Assembly (NCBI RefSeq): GCF_015689175.1
Contig: NZ_CP065047.1
Span: 2,418,001-2,482,000 of the forward strand
Reading direction: 5' to 3'
Source: Mycobacterium kubicae
GTDB taxonomy: Bacteria; Actinomycetota; Actinomycetes; Mycobacteriales; Mycobacteriaceae
Length of the DNA: 64,000 bases
In this document: one piece after another, positions 21,049 to 31,268 of the stretch
Position numbering within the stretch: position 1 is the stretch's first letter
Layout: each line of letters starts with the position of its first letter
Position numbers and translations under genes: made by a program
The notes under the pieces: model-generated
The model's input: the letters and a program-made list of their open reading frames with translations, nothing else
Databases searched by the model: none
What the model was told of the DNA's origin: nothing

Positions 21049-21291
21049 ATGACCGCTGCCCTGTACGACGAAGTAGTTGCCATCGCGCCCGCTCCGAAGC
21101 TGACGGTGGTGCCGAACGTCGCGCCGACCGAGGCTGCCGTGGTCAAGAAGGTGACGCGCCGCCGCGAGGACCAGCCTTTCGGCGCCGGAGGCGACCCGCT
21201 GGTTGACGGTGCCGCTCGGCTGCTCACCGTGCCGTTGCGTCACCTGTACGCGGCGCTTTGGCGGGCCGGTGTGCTGGACGTCCAAGCTTGA
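21049..21291 (+). CDS. Small Rv1535-like conserved protein of unknown function
   Basis: 80 aa, close in length to M. tuberculosis Rv1535 (about 78 aa). The sequence is hydrophilic and basic in the middle (VVKKVTRRRED) with a mildly hydrophobic C-terminal stretch (LLTVPLRHLYAALWRAGVLDV). No signal peptide, clear membrane helix or catalytic motif is visible. The ATG at 21049 has a near-ideal TAGGAGG 6 nt upstream. It sits behind the M-box leader and just before the ileS T-box leader, so low Mg2+ probably raises its expression. Function is unknown. Confidence 0.82.
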   Translation: MTAALYDEVVAIAPAPKLTVVPNVAPTEAAVVKKVTRRREDQPFGAGGDPLVDGAARLLTVPLRHLYAALWRAGVLDVQA

Positions 21292-21332
21292 TAAGGGTCG
21301 ATGGTTCGAATGGATAGCGAACAACCCGGGCT

Positions 21333-21383
21333 CCCAGGGGTTACCCGACTGCAGGACTGGCCTGCGGTCAGGTAGCCCCTGGG
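21333..21383 (+). terminator. Long near-perfect hairpin between the Rv1535-like gene and the ileS leader
   Basis: CCCAGGGGTTACC (21333-21345) pairs with GGTAGCCCCTGGG (21371-21383), and GACTGCAGG (21347-21355) pairs with CCTGCGGTC (21361-21369). There are two G-U wobbles, one C/A mismatch and a 5-nt loop. The 22-bp stem is the strongest structure in this part of the window. It may terminate the Rv1535-like transcript or protect the 5' end of the ileS leader. No U-tract follows. Confidence 0.55.
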
Positions 21384-21389
21384 ACTCGG

Positions 21390-21648
21390 CACATCATCTG
21401 GATTTGCGCAGCCCCGTAGAATTGGGCAATCGGCACTGATCCGGCCATCACCGGGGAGCCTTCGGAAGAACAGCCAGCATGGCCCAGTAGAGCCGAACGG
21501 GTGGGCCCGTCACAGCCTGACACTTGAGCGGTCACGCGCCAGCGTGGCAAGCGGGGTGGTACCGCGGCGTTCGCGCACCAGCGCAGCGTCGTCCCCGGAG
21601 CCTGGCCATAGGCACGCAGCCACAGGGGCACACGGGAGACGACGCACT
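21390..21648 (+). ncRNA. Translational T-box riboswitch (tRNA-Ile sensor) of ileS
   Basis: The T-box bulge UGGUACC (21557-21563) is the conserved element that pairs with the uncharged tRNA 3' end; its U60 fits discriminator A of tRNA-Ile. Two exclusive folds can be drawn. Antisequestrator: 21552-21556 with 21593-21597 and 21564-21569 with 21587-21592 around the bulge. Sequestrator: 21586-21597 with 21633-21645 (12 bp, bulged A21637), hiding the Shine-Dalgarno GGGAG (21634-21638). Ile specifier candidates are AUC at 21447-21449, followed by A, or 21439-21441. A CCUUCGG stem II element lies at 21459-21465. Mycobacterial and Nocardia ileS leaders are known translational T-boxes. Uncharged tRNA-Ile should free the ribosome site. 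Confidence 0.92.
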
Positions 21649-24600
21649 TTGACCGACAATGTTGAATTGCAGGCCGACTTCAAGGCCTATCCGAAGCTGT
21701 CCGAGGGAGCCCCCGACTTCCCGGCACTCGAACAACAGGTTCTCGAGTACTGGTTCCACGACGACACCTTCCGCGCCAGCATTTCCCGTCGTGACGGCGC
21801 CGAAGAGTACGTGTTCTACGACGGGCCGCCGTTCGCCAACGGCCTGCCCCATTACGGGCACCTGCTGACCGGCTACGTCAAAGACATCGTGCCCCGCTAC
21901 CGCACCATGCGCGGTTGCAAGGTGGAGCGCCGCTTCGGCTGGGACACCCACGGCCTGCCGGCCGAGCTGGAAGTCGAACGCCAACTGGGCATCACCGACA
22001 AATCGCAGATCGACGTCATGGGCATTGCCGCGTTCAACGACGCCTGCCGCGCGTCGGTGTTGCGCTACACCGACGAATGGCAGGCCTACGTGACCCGCCA
22101 GGCCCGCTGGGTCGATTTCGACAACGATTACAAGACGCTGGATCCGTCCTACATGGAGTCGGTGATCTGGGCGTTCAAGCAACTGTGGGACAAGGGCCTG
22201 GCGTACGAGGGCTACCGCGTGTTGCCGTACTGCTGGCGCGACGAAACGCCGTTGTCCAACCACGAATTGCGGATGGACGACGACGTCTACCAAAGCCGCC
22301 AGGACCCGGCCGTCACCGTCGGTTTCCAGGTGGTCGGCGGCGATTTGGCCGGCGCTTACCTGCTGATCTGGACGACCACGCCATGGACCCTGCCGTCGAA
22401 CCTCGCCGTTGCGGTCAACCCCGCGATGACCTACGTCCACGTCCAGGTCGGCGACCATCGATTCGTATTGGCCGAGGCGCGACTGGCCGCCTATGCCCGC
22501 GAACTCGGCGACGAACCGGCGATCCTTGGCACCTACCGCGGCGCCGACCTGCTGGGCACCCGTTACCTGCCGCCGTTTCCTTATTTCATGGACGCGCCCA
22601 ACGCTTTTCAGGTGCTGCGCGGTGACTTCGTCACCACCGAGGACGGCACCGGGATCGTGCACATGGCACCGGCCTACGGCGAGGACGACATGGCGACCAC
22701 CGACACCGTCGGCATCGCGCCGGTCACACCCGTGGACTCCAAAGGCCGCTTCGACGCGACCGTTCCGGACTACCAGGGACAGCACGTCTTTGAGGCCAAC
22801 CCGCACATCATCCGGGACCTGAAGAACCAGACCGGCCCGGCGGCGGCCAACGGGGCTATCCTGATCCGCCACGAAACCTACGAGCACCCTTACCCGCACT
22901 GCTGGCGATGCCGCAACCCGCTGATCTACCGGGCGGTTTCGTCGTGGTTTGTGGCAGTCACGACTTTCCGGGACCGCATGGTGGAACTCAACCAGCAGAT
23001 CACCTGGTACCCCGAGCACGTCAAGGATGGGCAGTTCGGCAAGTGGCTGCAGGGCGCGCGCGACTGGTCGATCTCTCGAAATCGCTACTGGGGCACGCCG
23101 ATTCCGGTGTGGAAATCCGACGACCCGGCCTACCCGCGCATCGACGTGTACGGCAGCCTGGATGAATTGGAACGCGACTTCGGTGTGCGGCCCAGCAATT
23201 TGCACCGGCCCTACATCGACGAGTTGACCCGGCCCAATCCCGACGATCCCACCGGCAACAGCACCATGCGCCGCATCCCCGACGTGCTCGATGTCTGGTT
23301 CGACTCGGGATCGATGCCATACGCACAGGTGCACTACCCGTTCAACAACCGCGACTGGTTCGACGGGCACTACCCGGGTGACTTCATCGTCGAATACATC
23401 GGCCAGACCCGCGGCTGGTTCTACACGCTGCACGTGCTGGCCACCGCGCTGTTCGACCGTCCGGCATTCAAAACGTGTGTGTCACACGGGATTGTGCTGG
23501 GCAGCGACGGGCAGAAGATGAGCAAGTCGCTGCGGAACTACCCGGACGTCACCGAGGTGTTCGACCGCGACGGCTCCGATGCCATGCGGTGGTTCTTGAT
23601 GGCCTCGCCGATCCTGCGCGGTGGCAACCTGATCGTCACCGAACAGGGCATCCGTGAAGGGGTGCGCCAAGTCCTGCTGCCGCTGTGGAACGCCTACAGC
23701 TTCCTGGCTCTCTACGCCCCCAAAGTCGGTGTCTGGCGGACACATTCGACGCATGTGCTGGACCGCTACGTCCTGGCCAAGCTGGCCGCGCTGCGCGACG
23801 AGCTGACCGAGTCGATGGAGGTGTGCGACATTTCCGGGGCCTGCGAGCAGCTGCGCCAGTTCGCCGAGGCCTTGACGAATTGGTATGTGCGGCGGTCGCG
23901 TTCGCGGTTCTGGGAGGAAGACGCCGACGCCATTGACACGCTGCACACCGTGCTGGAGGTAACCGCGCGGCTCACCGCTCCATTGCTGCCGTTGACCACG
24001 GAGATGATCTGGCGCGGCCTGACCGGGCAGCGGTCGGTGCACCTCACCGACTGGCCGGACGCCGATGACCTGCCCGCCGACCCCGACCTGGTGGCAGCCA
24101 TGGACCAGGTCCGGGAAGTGTGCTCGGCCGGGTCCTCGTTGCGGAAGGCCAAGAAGCTGCGGGTGCGCTTGCCGTTGCCGAAACTGACTGTGGCGGTAGA
24201 GCACCCGGAGCGGCTCAAGCCGTTCGTCGACCTGATCGGTGACGAACTCAATGTCAAGCAGGTCGAATTGACCGACGCGATCGACACCTACGGCCGATTC
24301 GAGCTCACCGTCAATGCCCGGGTAGCCGGACCCCGGCTGGGCAAGGACGTGCAGGCCGCCATCAAGGCGGTCAAGGCAGGGCAAGGTGTCGTCAACCCGG
24401 ATGGCACGCTCAGCGCGGGTCCGGCGGTGCTGCAACCCGGCGAGTACAGCTCTCGGCTGGTGGCGGCCGACCCTGACTACACCGCAGCGCTGCCCGATGG
24501 CGCGGGTCTTGTCGTGTTGGACGGCACGGTGACTGAAGAACTGGAAGCCGAAGGCTGGGCCAAGGATCGCATCCGCGAACTGCAGGAACTGCGCAAGTCG

Positions 24601-24789
24601 ACCGGTCTGGATGTGTCGGACCGCATCAGCGTGGTGATGGCGGTGCCCGCAGCGCGGGCCGCGTGGGCACAAACCCATCGAGATCTGATTGCCGGCGAAA
24701 TACTTGCCACCAGTTTCGAATTCGGTGATCCGCCCGACGGTGTCGATATCGGTGACGGCGTGCGGGTTTCGATAGCGAAAGCGGGCTGA
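21649..24789 (+). CDS. ileS: Isoleucyl-tRNA synthetase
   Basis: 1046 aa; charges tRNA-Ile. The HIGH motif is HYGH (about residue 68) in [14 protein letters not shown], and KMSKS is at about residue 623. The editing domain lies between them and the anticodon domain is C-terminal. The start is the TTG at 21649 (MTDNVELQ), matching M. tuberculosis IleS and placed 10 nt after the GGGAG that the T-box sequesters; the longer in-frame ORF from 21544 would run through the T-box. Mycobacterial IleS is of the eukaryote-like type known for low mupirocin sensitivity; subtype assignment here is by similarity. Expression is controlled by the T-box at 21390-21648. Confidence 0.97.
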   Translation: MTDNVELQADFKAYPKLSEGAPDFPALEQQVLEYWFHDDTFRASISRRDGAEEYVFYDGPPFANGLPHYGHLLTGYVKDIVPRYRTMRGCKVERRFGWDTHGLPAELEVERQLGITDKSQIDVMGIAAFNDACRASVLRYTDEWQAYVTRQARWVDFDNDYKTLDPSYMESVIWAFKQLWDKGLAYEGYRVLPYCWRDETPLSNHELRMDDDVYQSRQDPAVTVGFQVVGGDLAGAYLLIWTTTPWTLPSNLAVAVNPAMTYVHVQVGDHRFVLAEARLAAYARELGDEPAILGTYRGADLLGTRYLPPFPYFMDAPNAFQVLRGDFVTTEDGTGIVHMAPAYGEDDMATTDTVGIAPVTPVDSKGRFDATVPDYQGQHVFEANPHIIRDLKNQTGPAAANGAILIRHETYEHPYPHCWRCRNPLIYRAVSSWFVAVTTFRDRMVELNQQITWYPEHVKDGQFGKWLQGARDWSISRNRYWGTPIPVWKSDDPAYPRIDVYGSLDELERDFGVRPSNLHRPYIDELTRPNPDDPTGNSTMRRIPDVLDVWFDSGSMPYAQVHYPFNNRDWFDGHYPGDFIVEYIGQTRGWFYTLHVLATALFDRPAFKTCVSHGIVLGSDGQKMSKSLRNYPDVTEVFDRDGSDAMRWFLMASPILRGGNLIVTEQGIREGVRQVLLPLWNAYSFLALYAPKVGVWRTHSTHVLDRYVLAKLAALRDELTESMEVCDISGACEQLRQFAEALTNWYVRRSRSRFWEEDADAIDTLHTVLEVTARLTAPLLPLTTEMIWRGLTGQRSVHLTDWPDADDLPADPDLVAAMDQVREVCSAGSSLRKAKKLRVRLPLPKLTVAVEHPERLKPFVDLIGDELNVKQVELTDAIDTYGRFELTVNARVAGPRLGKDVQAAIKAVKAGQGVVNPDGTLSAGPAVLQPGEYSSRLVAADPDYTAALPDGAGLVVLDGTVTEELEAEGWAKDRIRELQELRKSTGLDVSDRISVVMAVPAARAAWAQTHRDLIAGEILATSFEFGDPPDGVDIGDGVRVSIAKAG

Positions 24790-24829
24790 CGCGCCGCCAC
24801 TTTGGCGAGCACGAATAGCATGGCGTTTC

Positions 24830-26236
24830 GTGGAGACCCGCTGGGTGCTGCACCTGGACATGGACGCGTTCTTCGCCTCCGTCGAACAACTGACCCGGCC
24901 GACCCTGAGGGGGCGGCCGGTTCTGGTCGGAGGCACTGGCGGGCGCGGCGTGGTGGCCGGAGCCAGCTATGAAGCGCGCGTGTTCGGTGCCCGGTCGGCC
25001 ATGCCGATGCACCAGGCACGACGGCTCGTCGGCGTCACCGCGGTGGTATTGCCCCCGCGCGGCGTGGTGTATGGCGTAGCCAGCCGACGGGTCTTCCACA
25101 CGGTGCGCAGCCTGGTTCCGGTCGTCGAGCAGCTCTCCCACGACGAGGGTTTCGGCGAACCGCCGCAGCTGGCCGGTGCGTCGGTCGGCGAGGTCGCGGC
25201 GTTCTGTGAGGGGCTGCGACGACGGGTGCGCGAGGAGACCGGGCTGATCGCCTCGGTCGGCGCGGGCTCGGGCAAGCAGATCGCCAAGATCGCGTCTGGC
25301 CTGGCCAAGCCCGACGGCGTCCGGGTCGTCGATCGCGCCGAAGAACGGGTGCTACTCGACGCGTTGCCGGTGCGCCGACTGTGGGGGATCGGCCCGGTCG
25401 CCGAGGACAAGCTACATCGGCTGGGCATCGAGACGATCGGACAGTTGGCCGCCCTGACCGACGCCGAGGCGGCCAATATCCTGGGCGCGACGGTCGGGCC
25501 CGCGCTGCATCGGCTGGCCCGTGGTATCGACGATCGGCCCGTTGCCGAGCGGGCCGAGGCCAAGCAGATCAGCTCCGAATCGACTTTCGCGGCCGACCTG
25601 ACCACCCTCGAGCAGTTGCGGGAGGCGATCGATCCGATCGCTGAACACGCCCATCAACGGCTCGTGCGCGACGGCCGCGGCGCCCGCACCGTCACGGTCA
25701 AGCTGAAGAAGTCCGACATGAGCACGCTGACTCGCTCGGCGACTCTGCCTTATGCCACCACCGAGGCGGGTGCGCTGGTCGCGGTGGCGCGCCGTCTGCT
25801 GCTCGATCCGGTGCAGATCGGTCCGATCCGGCTGCTGGGGGTCGGATTCTCGGGGTTGAGCGACGTCCGTCAGGAGTCGCTGTTCCCCGACTTGGAACTC
25901 GACCAGTCCGAGCCGGAACGGTCGGACACCGTCGAGACGGCGACCACCGCCATGTTCGCGCCCGCCGCCGAACCCTCGCCGTGGCGCATCGGTGACGACG
26001 TAAAGCACCGCGAATTCGGGCACGGGTGGGTGCAGGGCGCCGGCCACGGGGTGGTGACCGTGCGGTTTGAGACCCGGGCTTCCGGACCGGGTCAGGCCCG
26101 GACGTTTCCCGCCGACACCGCAGACCTGGTCAGCGCCAACCCGGTCGAGTCCTTGGACTGGCCGGACTACGTCGCCGCGTTGCGCGATGACGACGAAGCC
26201 TCATCCCCAGCGGTCAACGACGTCGGCGACCGGTAA
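24830..26236 (+). CDS. dinX: Y-family DNA polymerase IV homolog (DinX)
   Basis: 468 aa; a translesion polymerase. [13 protein letters not shown] carries the first catalytic aspartate, [15 protein letters not shown] is the Y-family finger motif, and SHDEGFGE holds the second acidic cluster. The little-finger domain follows, then a beta-clamp motif QESLF and a C-terminal extension also present in mycobacterial DinX (about 463 aa). In the acidic cluster the usual S-[IL]-DE reads SHDE. The GTG start follows a TAGCAT -10-like box (24816-24821) by 8 nt, so the mRNA may be nearly leaderless. The 3' end overlaps ansA tail-to-tail by 36 bp. Confidence 0.92.
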   Translation: METRWVLHLDMDAFFASVEQLTRPTLRGRPVLVGGTGGRGVVAGASYEARVFGARSAMPMHQARRLVGVTAVVLPPRGVVYGVASRRVFHTVRSLVPVVEQLSHDEGFGEPPQLAGASVGEVAAFCEGLRRRVREETGLIASVGAGSGKQIAKIASGLAKPDGVRVVDRAEERVLLDALPVRRLWGIGPVAEDKLHRLGIETIGQLAALTDAEAANILGATVGPALHRLARGIDDRPVAERAEAKQISSESTFAADLTTLEQLREAIDPIAEHAHQRLVRDGRGARTVTVKLKKSDMSTLTRSATLPYATTEAGALVAVARRLLLDPVQIGPIRLLGVGFSGLSDVRQESLFPDLELDQSEPERSDTVETATTAMFAPAAEPSPWRIGDDVKHREFGHGWVQGAGHGVVTVRFETRASGPGQARTFPADTADLVSANPVESLDWPDYVAALRDDDEASSPAVNDVGDR

Positions 26237-27127
26237 ACCCGCCGCCAGTGCCGCCATGAGCAGCACGCGGGTCTGCGGGGGCGCCAGCCGCGGCACCATC
26301 ACGGCGCCCGCCTGCATCAGGGCGTGTCCCGGACCGTAACTCGCGCTTACCCGCCCGCCGGGGACCCGGGTACAAACCGCGACGACCACGCCGTCGCGGC
26401 AATGGCGGCGCACCCCGTCGACGACGGCGTCACCGACATTGCCGGATCCGAGAGCTTCCAGCACCACGGCCCGTGCACCGGCGGCCACGCACGCATCCAG
26501 CACCACCGCGTCGCTGCCGAGGTAGGCCGCAACGATGTCGACCCGCGGCGCGTCGGCGGCCCTGACCTCACCGACATACGGTCGCGTCTTGGCCTCCGTC
26601 AGCGACACTCCACCATGGGTGGTGCCCAGCAACTCTCCGGTGAATCCGCTCAGATCCTCGGTCGCCACCTTGCGCATGCCAAGCGGCTGCAAGATGCGCC
26701 CGGCGAAGCACACCAGCACACCCAGCGAGCGCGCCGCCGGGTGGCCCGCCACGGCCAAGGCGTCCCGCACGTTGGCGGGCCCGTCGGCGTCGGGCGCGTC
26801 GGCGCTGCGCATGGCACCGGTCAACACCACCGGAACCTCCGCCCCATGACTCAGTTCCAGCCACAGCGCGCTCTCTTCCATGGTGTCCGTCCCGTGCAGG
26901 ACGACCACGCCGTCGGCGCCGCCGGCGATGGCGGCCCGGATGGCTGCGCTCATCCGATCCCAATCGGCCGGCACCAGCTGCGAGCTGTCGACGGCCATCA
27001 GGTCCACCACATCGACGTCCAGACCCGACGTCAGCTGCGCGCCGCTGCGCGCCGGTCGGCGCACGCCGTCCGCACCGATGCTGGTCGAGATCGTCCCTCC
27101 GGTGGTGATGACGGTGAGGCGGCTCAT
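26201..27127 (-). CDS. ansA: Type I/II L-asparaginase
   Basis: 308 aa from the ATG at 27127 ([14 protein letters not shown]). It hydrolyses asparagine to aspartate and ammonia. The two catalytic threonine motifs are present: TTGGTIS near the N-terminus and LHGTDTMEE around residue 90. [25 protein letters not shown] and [10 protein letters not shown] are family-typical. An in-frame extension to 27154 is possible but homology starts at 27127. No signal peptide is seen, so it is probably cytosolic, although M. tuberculosis AnsA has been reported outside the cell. It is divergent from lspA and overlaps the dinX end. Confidence 0.93.
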   Translation of the reverse strand: MSRLTVITTGGTISTSIGADGVRRPARSGAQLTSGLDVDVVDLMAVDSSQLVPADWDRMSAAIRAAIAGGADGVVVLHGTDTMEESALWLELSHGAEVPVVLTGAMRSADAPDADGPANVRDALAVAGHPAARSLGVLVCFAGRILQPLGMRKVATEDLSGFTGELLGTTHGGVSLTEAKTRPYVGEVRAADAPRVDIVAAYLGSDAVVLDACVAAGARAVVLEALGSGNVGDAVVDGVRRHCRDGVVVAVCTRVPGGRVSASYGPGHALMQAGAVMVPRLAPPQTRVLLMAALAAGLPVADVVDRWG

Positions 27128-27193
27128 GGTGGGATCATCTCGCACCGGCGGCATGGGCGCCGTGCGCCGCCGGACTTAGGGGATGATGGTTGA

Positions 27194-27805
27194 GTGCCTG
27201 ACGAACCAACCGGATCGGCCGATCCACTGACTTCATCCGGTGACGCCAGGGCGACGGGGGAGTCCGAACCCACCGCGTCGCCGCGGCGGCTGCGGCTGCT
27301 GATGTCGGTCGCGGCCGGGGTGTTGACGCTGGACATCATCACCAAGGTGCTGGCGGTCAAGCTGTTGCCGCCTGGCCAGCCGGTATCCATCATCGGCGAC
27401 ACGGTGACCTGGACCTTGGTGCGTAATTCCGGCGCGGCGTTCTCCATGGCCACCGGCTACACCTGGGTCCTGACATTGATTGCGACCGGTGTGGTGGTCG
27501 GCATCTTCTGGATGGGCCGGCGCCTGGTGTCGCCTTGGTGGGCCGTCGGACTCGGCATGATCCTGGGCGGAGCGATGGGCAACCTGGTCGACCGTTTCTT
27601 CCGCGCGCCCGGCCCCCTGCGCGGACATGTCGTCGACTTCTTGTCGGTCGGTTGGTGGCCGGTTTTCAACGTCGCTGACCCCGCCGTGGTCGGCGGGGCC
27701 ATCTTGCTGGTGGTGCTGTCCATCTTCGGGTACGACTTCGACGCCGTGGGCCGCCGCAGATTCGGTGAAGACCCCGGCGCCCAGCGTGAGCCCGACCAGC
27801 CCTGA
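27194..27805 (+). CDS. lspA: Lipoprotein signal peptidase (SPase II)
   Basis: 203 aa; a membrane aspartyl protease that cleaves prolipoprotein signal peptides. Four hydrophobic segments are visible. The catalytic aspartates are in GNLVDRFF and FNVADPAV, and [11 protein letters not shown] is the third conserved block. N- and C-terminal hydrophilic tails are typical of mycobacterial LspA. The start is the GTG at 27194. It is followed 50 nt later by the pseudouridine synthase gene, as in M. tuberculosis (Rv1539-Rv1540). Confidence 0.95.
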   Translation: MPDEPTGSADPLTSSGDARATGESEPTASPRRLRLLMSVAAGVLTLDIITKVLAVKLLPPGQPVSIIGDTVTWTLVRNSGAAFSMATGYTWVLTLIATGVVVGIFWMGRRLVSPWWAVGLGMILGGAMGNLVDRFFRAPGPLRGHVVDFLSVGWWPVFNVADPAVVGGAILLVVLSIFGYDFDAVGRRRFGEDPGAQREPDQP

Positions 27806-27855
27806 TCCCTGCCGACGACAAATGCGAGGCGGGGCGATGACGAGGAGCGGCACGG

Positions 27856-28782
27856 GTGACTGATCGTTCGATGCCCGTCCCCGAGGGATTGGCGGGGATG
27901 CGGGTCGATGCGGGATTGGCGCGGCTGCTGGGGCTGTCGCGCAGCGCCGCCGCGGCCATTGCCGAAGACGGCGGGGTGGAACTGGACGGCGTTGCGGCGG
28001 GAAAGTCGGACCGCCTGACGCCAGGGGCCTGGCTGCAGGTGCGCTTGCCCGAGCCACCGGCGCCGCCGCAGAACACCCCCGTCGACATCGAAGGCATGAC
28101 CATCCTGTACTCCGACGACGACATCGTCGCCGTCGACAAGCCCGCAGCGGTCGCGGCGCACGCGTCGGTCGGCTGGACCGGGCCCACCGTGCTCGGCGGG
28201 TTGGCGGCCGCGGGATATCGCATCACCACCTCAGGCGTGCCGGAGCGCCAGGGCATTGTGCACCGCCTGGACGTCGGCACCTCCGGGGTCATGGTGGTCG
28301 CGCTGTCCGAACGCGCGTACACGGTGCTCAAGCGGGCATTCAAACAACGCACCGTCGACAAGCGCTATCACGCGCTGGTGCAAGGACATCCCGATCCGTC
28401 CAGCGGGACGATCGACGCACCGATCGGCAGGCACCCGGGCCCGGAGTGGAAATTCGCGGTCACCAAGAACGGCCGGCACAGCCTCACCCACTACGACACC
28501 GTGGAGGCTTTCGTCGCCGCCAGTTTGCTCGACGTGCACCTGGAAACCGGTCGCACGCACCAGATTCGAGTGCATTTCGCCGCCCTGCATCATCCCTGTT
28601 GTGGTGACCTGGTCTACGGTGCCGACCCGGTGTTGGCCAAACGGCTCGGGCTGGAACGTCAATGGCTGCATGCGCGTTCGCTGGCGTTCGCCCATCCCGC
28701 AGACGGGAGGCGGATAGAGATTGTGAGCCCCTATCCGGCCGACCTGCAGCACGCCTTGGACGTGTTACGCGCCGAAGGCTGA
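27856..28782 (+). CDS. RluA-family 23S rRNA pseudouridine synthase (Rv1540-like)
   Basis: 308 aa. An N-terminal S4 RNA-binding domain (about residues 14-75) is followed by a RluA catalytic domain with the active-site motif [14 protein letters not shown], whose Asp is the nucleophile. [12 protein letters not shown] and GDLVYG are further family signatures. RluD-type enzymes modify helix 69 of 23S rRNA; which uridines this one targets is not readable. The GTG start at 27856 follows lspA closely. The 3' end overlaps the convergent methyltransferase gene by 18 bp. Confidence 0.92.
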   Translation: MTDRSMPVPEGLAGMRVDAGLARLLGLSRSAAAAIAEDGGVELDGVAAGKSDRLTPGAWLQVRLPEPPAPPQNTPVDIEGMTILYSDDDIVAVDKPAAVAAHASVGWTGPTVLGGLAAAGYRITTSGVPERQGIVHRLDVGTSGVMVVALSERAYTVLKRAFKQRTVDKRYHALVQGHPDPSSGTIDAPIGRHPGPEWKFAVTKNGRHSLTHYDTVEAFVAASLLDVHLETGRTHQIRVHFAALHHPCCGDLVYGADPVLAKRLGLERQWLHARSLAFAHPADGRRIEIVSPYPADLQHALDVLRAEG

Positions 28783-29550
28783 CGGGCCGGGTTTACGAGC
28801 TTCGACCAGAACGCGCGCGGCGTGGGCGACGAAGGACCCCTCGGCTTGGATGCGCTCATGCAGTTCTTCTAATTGCCGCCGATACTGCTGCACGCTGAAA
28901 TCGGGCACCGTCCAAATCACTTTGCGCAGGAAGTAGATGACGGCGCCGATGTCGAAGAACTCCTGCCGAAGCCGCTCGGCGCGCATGGTGATGATGTCAA
29001 GACCGGCGGCCCGCGCCTGCGCGGCTTCGGTGTCGGGATGACGCCGCGCCCACGCCTCGGGCTGTGGTCCGATGAAATGTTCCACCAACTCCGCTGCCGT
29101 CGCGGGTCCGATGTGTTGGCCAAGGTAGCCGCCCCCAGGTCGCAACACCCGGGCGATCTCGGTCCAACACACGCTGTTGGGGTGCCGGCTGGTGACCAGA
29201 TCGAACGCCTCGTCGGCGAAGGGCAACACGGATTCGGACGGGGTGGTGACCACCACCACGCCGCGCGGGTGCAAGCGCTGAGTGGCCAACGCCGCGTTCG
29301 GCGGCCACGACTCGACGGCGGCCATGGTCGGCGGAAAGGTTTGCGCACCGGATAAAACCTCCCCACCACCAGTCTGAAGGTCAAGTGCCGCAGACACATT
29401 CGCGAGGCGCGCGCTCATCATCCGTTGATAGCCCCATGACGGCCGCTGCTCGGTCGCCCGGCCGTCGAGCCAAGAAAAGTCCCAGCCGGCAATCGGCGCG
29501 GACTCCGCCTCGGCCACTAGTTGCTCAAAAGTGCGACCCACGTCAGGCAT
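28765..29550 (-). CDS. SAM-dependent methyltransferase (class I-like)
   Basis: 261 aa. A Rossmann methyltransferase core is visible: SAM-binding motif [12 protein letters not shown], an acidic/hydrophobic segment [26 protein letters not shown] (motifs II/III region), and [12 protein letters not shown] (post-motif loop). Substrate is unknown. The ATG at 29550 is used. It lies 77 nt downstream of glbN on the same strand, in the place where M. tuberculosis has lprI, so the genes may share a transcript. It overlaps the rRNA synthase gene tail-to-tail. Confidence 0.82.
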   Translation of the reverse strand: MPDVGRTFEQLVAEAESAPIAGWDFSWLDGRATEQRPSWGYQRMMSARLANVSAALDLQTGGGEVLSGAQTFPPTMAAVESWPPNAALATQRLHPRGVVVVTTPSESVLPFADEAFDLVTSRHPNSVCWTEIARVLRPGGGYLGQHIGPATAAELVEHFIGPQPEAWARRHPDTEAAQARAAGLDIITMRAERLRQEFFDIGAVIYFLRKVIWTVPDFSVQQYRRQLEELHERIQAEGSFVAHAARVLVEARKPGPSAFGA

Positions 29551-29627
29551 TGTCGTATGCGACGGCCGCTCATGTCGTGCGGCATGCCGCCGTCACGGTG
29601 CGTCACACACGGCGGACTGCGAGTCGC

Positions 29628-30038
29628 TCAAACCTTCGCCGTGCTGCTCTCACCGGAAGCGATGTCGGCGGCGAGCGGTGCGATCGCTCCCAGGATCTCG
29701 GCGACGGTTCCGGGCGCCACCTCGGCCGCCGTCAGCGCGTCGCCCAGGTGGCCGGCAACCAGGGTGAAGTGGTGCATGGTGATCCCACGTCCTTGGTGCA
29801 CCTGCTTCATCGGGGCACCGGTGTAGGGCTGCGGCCCGCCCAAAGCGGCTGCGAAGAACTCGGCCTGTTTGCCTTTCAGGCGGCTCATATTGGTCCCGGT
29901 GAAGAAACCGGACAGCTGGTCGTCGGCAAGCACCCGGGCGTAGAAGTCCTCGACCACCACTTCGATGGCCTCGTACCCGCCGATCCGGTCGTAGATGCTG
30001 GCCGGCTCCCGCTTGCGCAAGCGTGGCAATAGTCCCAT
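29628..30038 (-). CDS. glbN: Truncated hemoglobin N (group I)
   Basis: 136 aa, as in M. tuberculosis GlbN, which oxidises nitric oxide to nitrate. Key residues agree: Tyr33 (B10), Gln58 (E11) and proximal His81 (F8) in [13 protein letters not shown]. The N-terminal pre-A stretch [11 protein letters not shown], needed for NO turnover in the M. tuberculosis protein, is present. The start is the ATG at 30038; a GTG one codon upstream is possible. The lprI partner gene of M. tuberculosis is missing and a methyltransferase follows instead. Confidence 0.96.
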   Translation of the reverse strand: MGLLPRLRKREPASIYDRIGGYEAIEVVVEDFYARVLADDQLSGFFTGTNMSRLKGKQAEFFAAALGGPQPYTGAPMKQVHQGRGITMHHFTLVAGHLGDALTAAEVAPGTVAEILGAIAPLAADIASGESSTAKV

Positions 30039-30197
30039 CACGCCAGCCCAGCACCGTGTGATTGCCGCTCCGTTAGGCCACCGTCACGCCCGGATTACTG
30101 GCCGTAACAAGCACTCCTCCGTCGGACTCGACCGGCCTGCTCCGCGCCGATAGGCAGCCCTGTGCAGCCGCGGTTTCATGCATGCCTTAGGTTGATT

Positions 30198-30213
30198 TAT
30201 GACCTGTGTCACA
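30198..30213 (+). promoter_or_regulatory. Candidate CRP/Cmr-type operator upstream of the SDR pair
   Basis: TATGA-CCTGTG-TCACA matches the mycobacterial CRP consensus TGTGA-N6-TCACA at 9 of 10 fixed positions. It lies inside a larger inverted repeat GGTTGAT (30190-30196) / ATCAACC (30213-30219), 31 nt upstream of the SDR start. cAMP-CRP control is inferred only from this match. Confidence 0.4.
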
Positions 30214-30244
30214 TCAACCACACAGCCATCAGGAGTGACAATCG

Positions 30245-31264
30245 ATGAATCTTGGTGACCTGACGAACATTGTGGAGAAGCCGATCGCGGCGGTGTCCCA
30301 CATCATCAACACCCCGAACTCGGCTGGGCGATACCGACCGTTCTACTGGCGCAACCTGCTCGACGCGGTGCAGGGTCACACGCTGAAAGAGGCTGTCGAC
30401 GGCAAGACCATCCTGATCACGGGCGGTTCGTCGGGCATCGGCGAGGCGGCGGCAAAGAAAATTGCCGACGCTGGTGGCGCCGTGGCGCTGGTCGCGCGGA
30501 CCCGGGAGAATTTGGAGAAGGTCGCCGAGGAGATTCGCGACGAGGGCGGCACGGCCCACGTATACCCGTGCGATCTGTCCGACATGGACGCCATCGCCGA
30601 GATGGCCGACCAGGTGCTCGCCGATCTCGGGGGCGTGGACATCCTGATCAACAACGCGGGCAAGTCGATCCGGCGGTCCCTGGAGCTGTCCTACGAGCGC
30701 ATTCATGACTATCAACGGACTATGCAGCTGAACTATCTCGGTGCGGTGCAGCTCATCTTGAAGTTCATCCCCGGCATGCGGGAACGCGGTTTCGGGCACA
30801 TCGTGAACGTCTCGTCGGTCGGGGTGCAGACGCGCGCCCCCCGGTTCGGCGCCTACATCGCCAGCAAGGCCGCCCTGGACAGCCTTTGTGATGCGCTGCA
30901 AGCCGAGACGGTCAACGACAACGTCCGGTTCACCACCGTGCACATGGCGCTGGTGCGCACCCCGATGATCAGCCCCACCACCATGTACGACAAGTTCCCG
31001 GCCCTGACACCGGATCAAGCCGCCGGAGTCATCGCCGATGCCCTGGTGCACCGGCCGCGGCGGTCCAGTTCACCGTTCGGGCAATTCGCCGCCGTGGCCG
31101 ACGCGGTCAATCCCGCGGTGATGGACCGGGTGCGCAACCGCGCGTTCAGCATGTTCAAGGACTCCGCGGCGGCCCGAGGATCCGACCAATCCCACACGGA
31201 CCCATCGGAAATCGACAAGCGAAGCGAAACATTCGTGCGCGCGACACGAGGAATACATTGGTGA
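30245..31264 (+). CDS. Short-chain dehydrogenase, fatty acyl-CoA reductase-like (Rv1543-like)
   Basis: 339 aa. An SDR Rossmann domain starts at about residue 57 with VDGKTILITGGSSGIGEAA; NNAG occurs at INNAGKSI, and the catalytic Tyr-Lys pair is YIASK. An N-terminal segment of about 50 residues (NIVEKPIAAVSHIINTPNS) and a C-terminal extension match the M. tuberculosis protein annotated as a possible fatty acyl-CoA reductase. The ATG has AGGAG 8-9 nt upstream. It is followed 4 nt later by a second SDR gene, so the two form an operon, and a CRP-like site precedes them. Substrate is not certain. Confidence 0.88.
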   Translation: MNLGDLTNIVEKPIAAVSHIINTPNSAGRYRPFYWRNLLDAVQGHTLKEAVDGKTILITGGSSGIGEAAAKKIADAGGAVALVARTRENLEKVAEEIRDEGGTAHVYPCDLSDMDAIAEMADQVLADLGGVDILINNAGKSIRRSLELSYERIHDYQRTMQLNYLGAVQLILKFIPGMRERGFGHIVNVSSVGVQTRAPRFGAYIASKAALDSLCDALQAETVNDNVRFTTVHMALVRTPMISPTTMYDKFPALTPDQAAGVIADALVHRPRRSSSPFGQFAAVADAVNPAVMDRVRNRAFSMFKDSAAARGSDQSHTDPSEIDKRSETFVRATRGIHW

Positions 31265-31268
31265 CGTT

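Noticed and set aside
21544..21648. N-terminal extension of IleS
   Set aside because: The extra codons are the T-box antisequestrator and sequestrator. The TTG at 21649 fits the sequestered ribosome site and the known IleS N-terminus.
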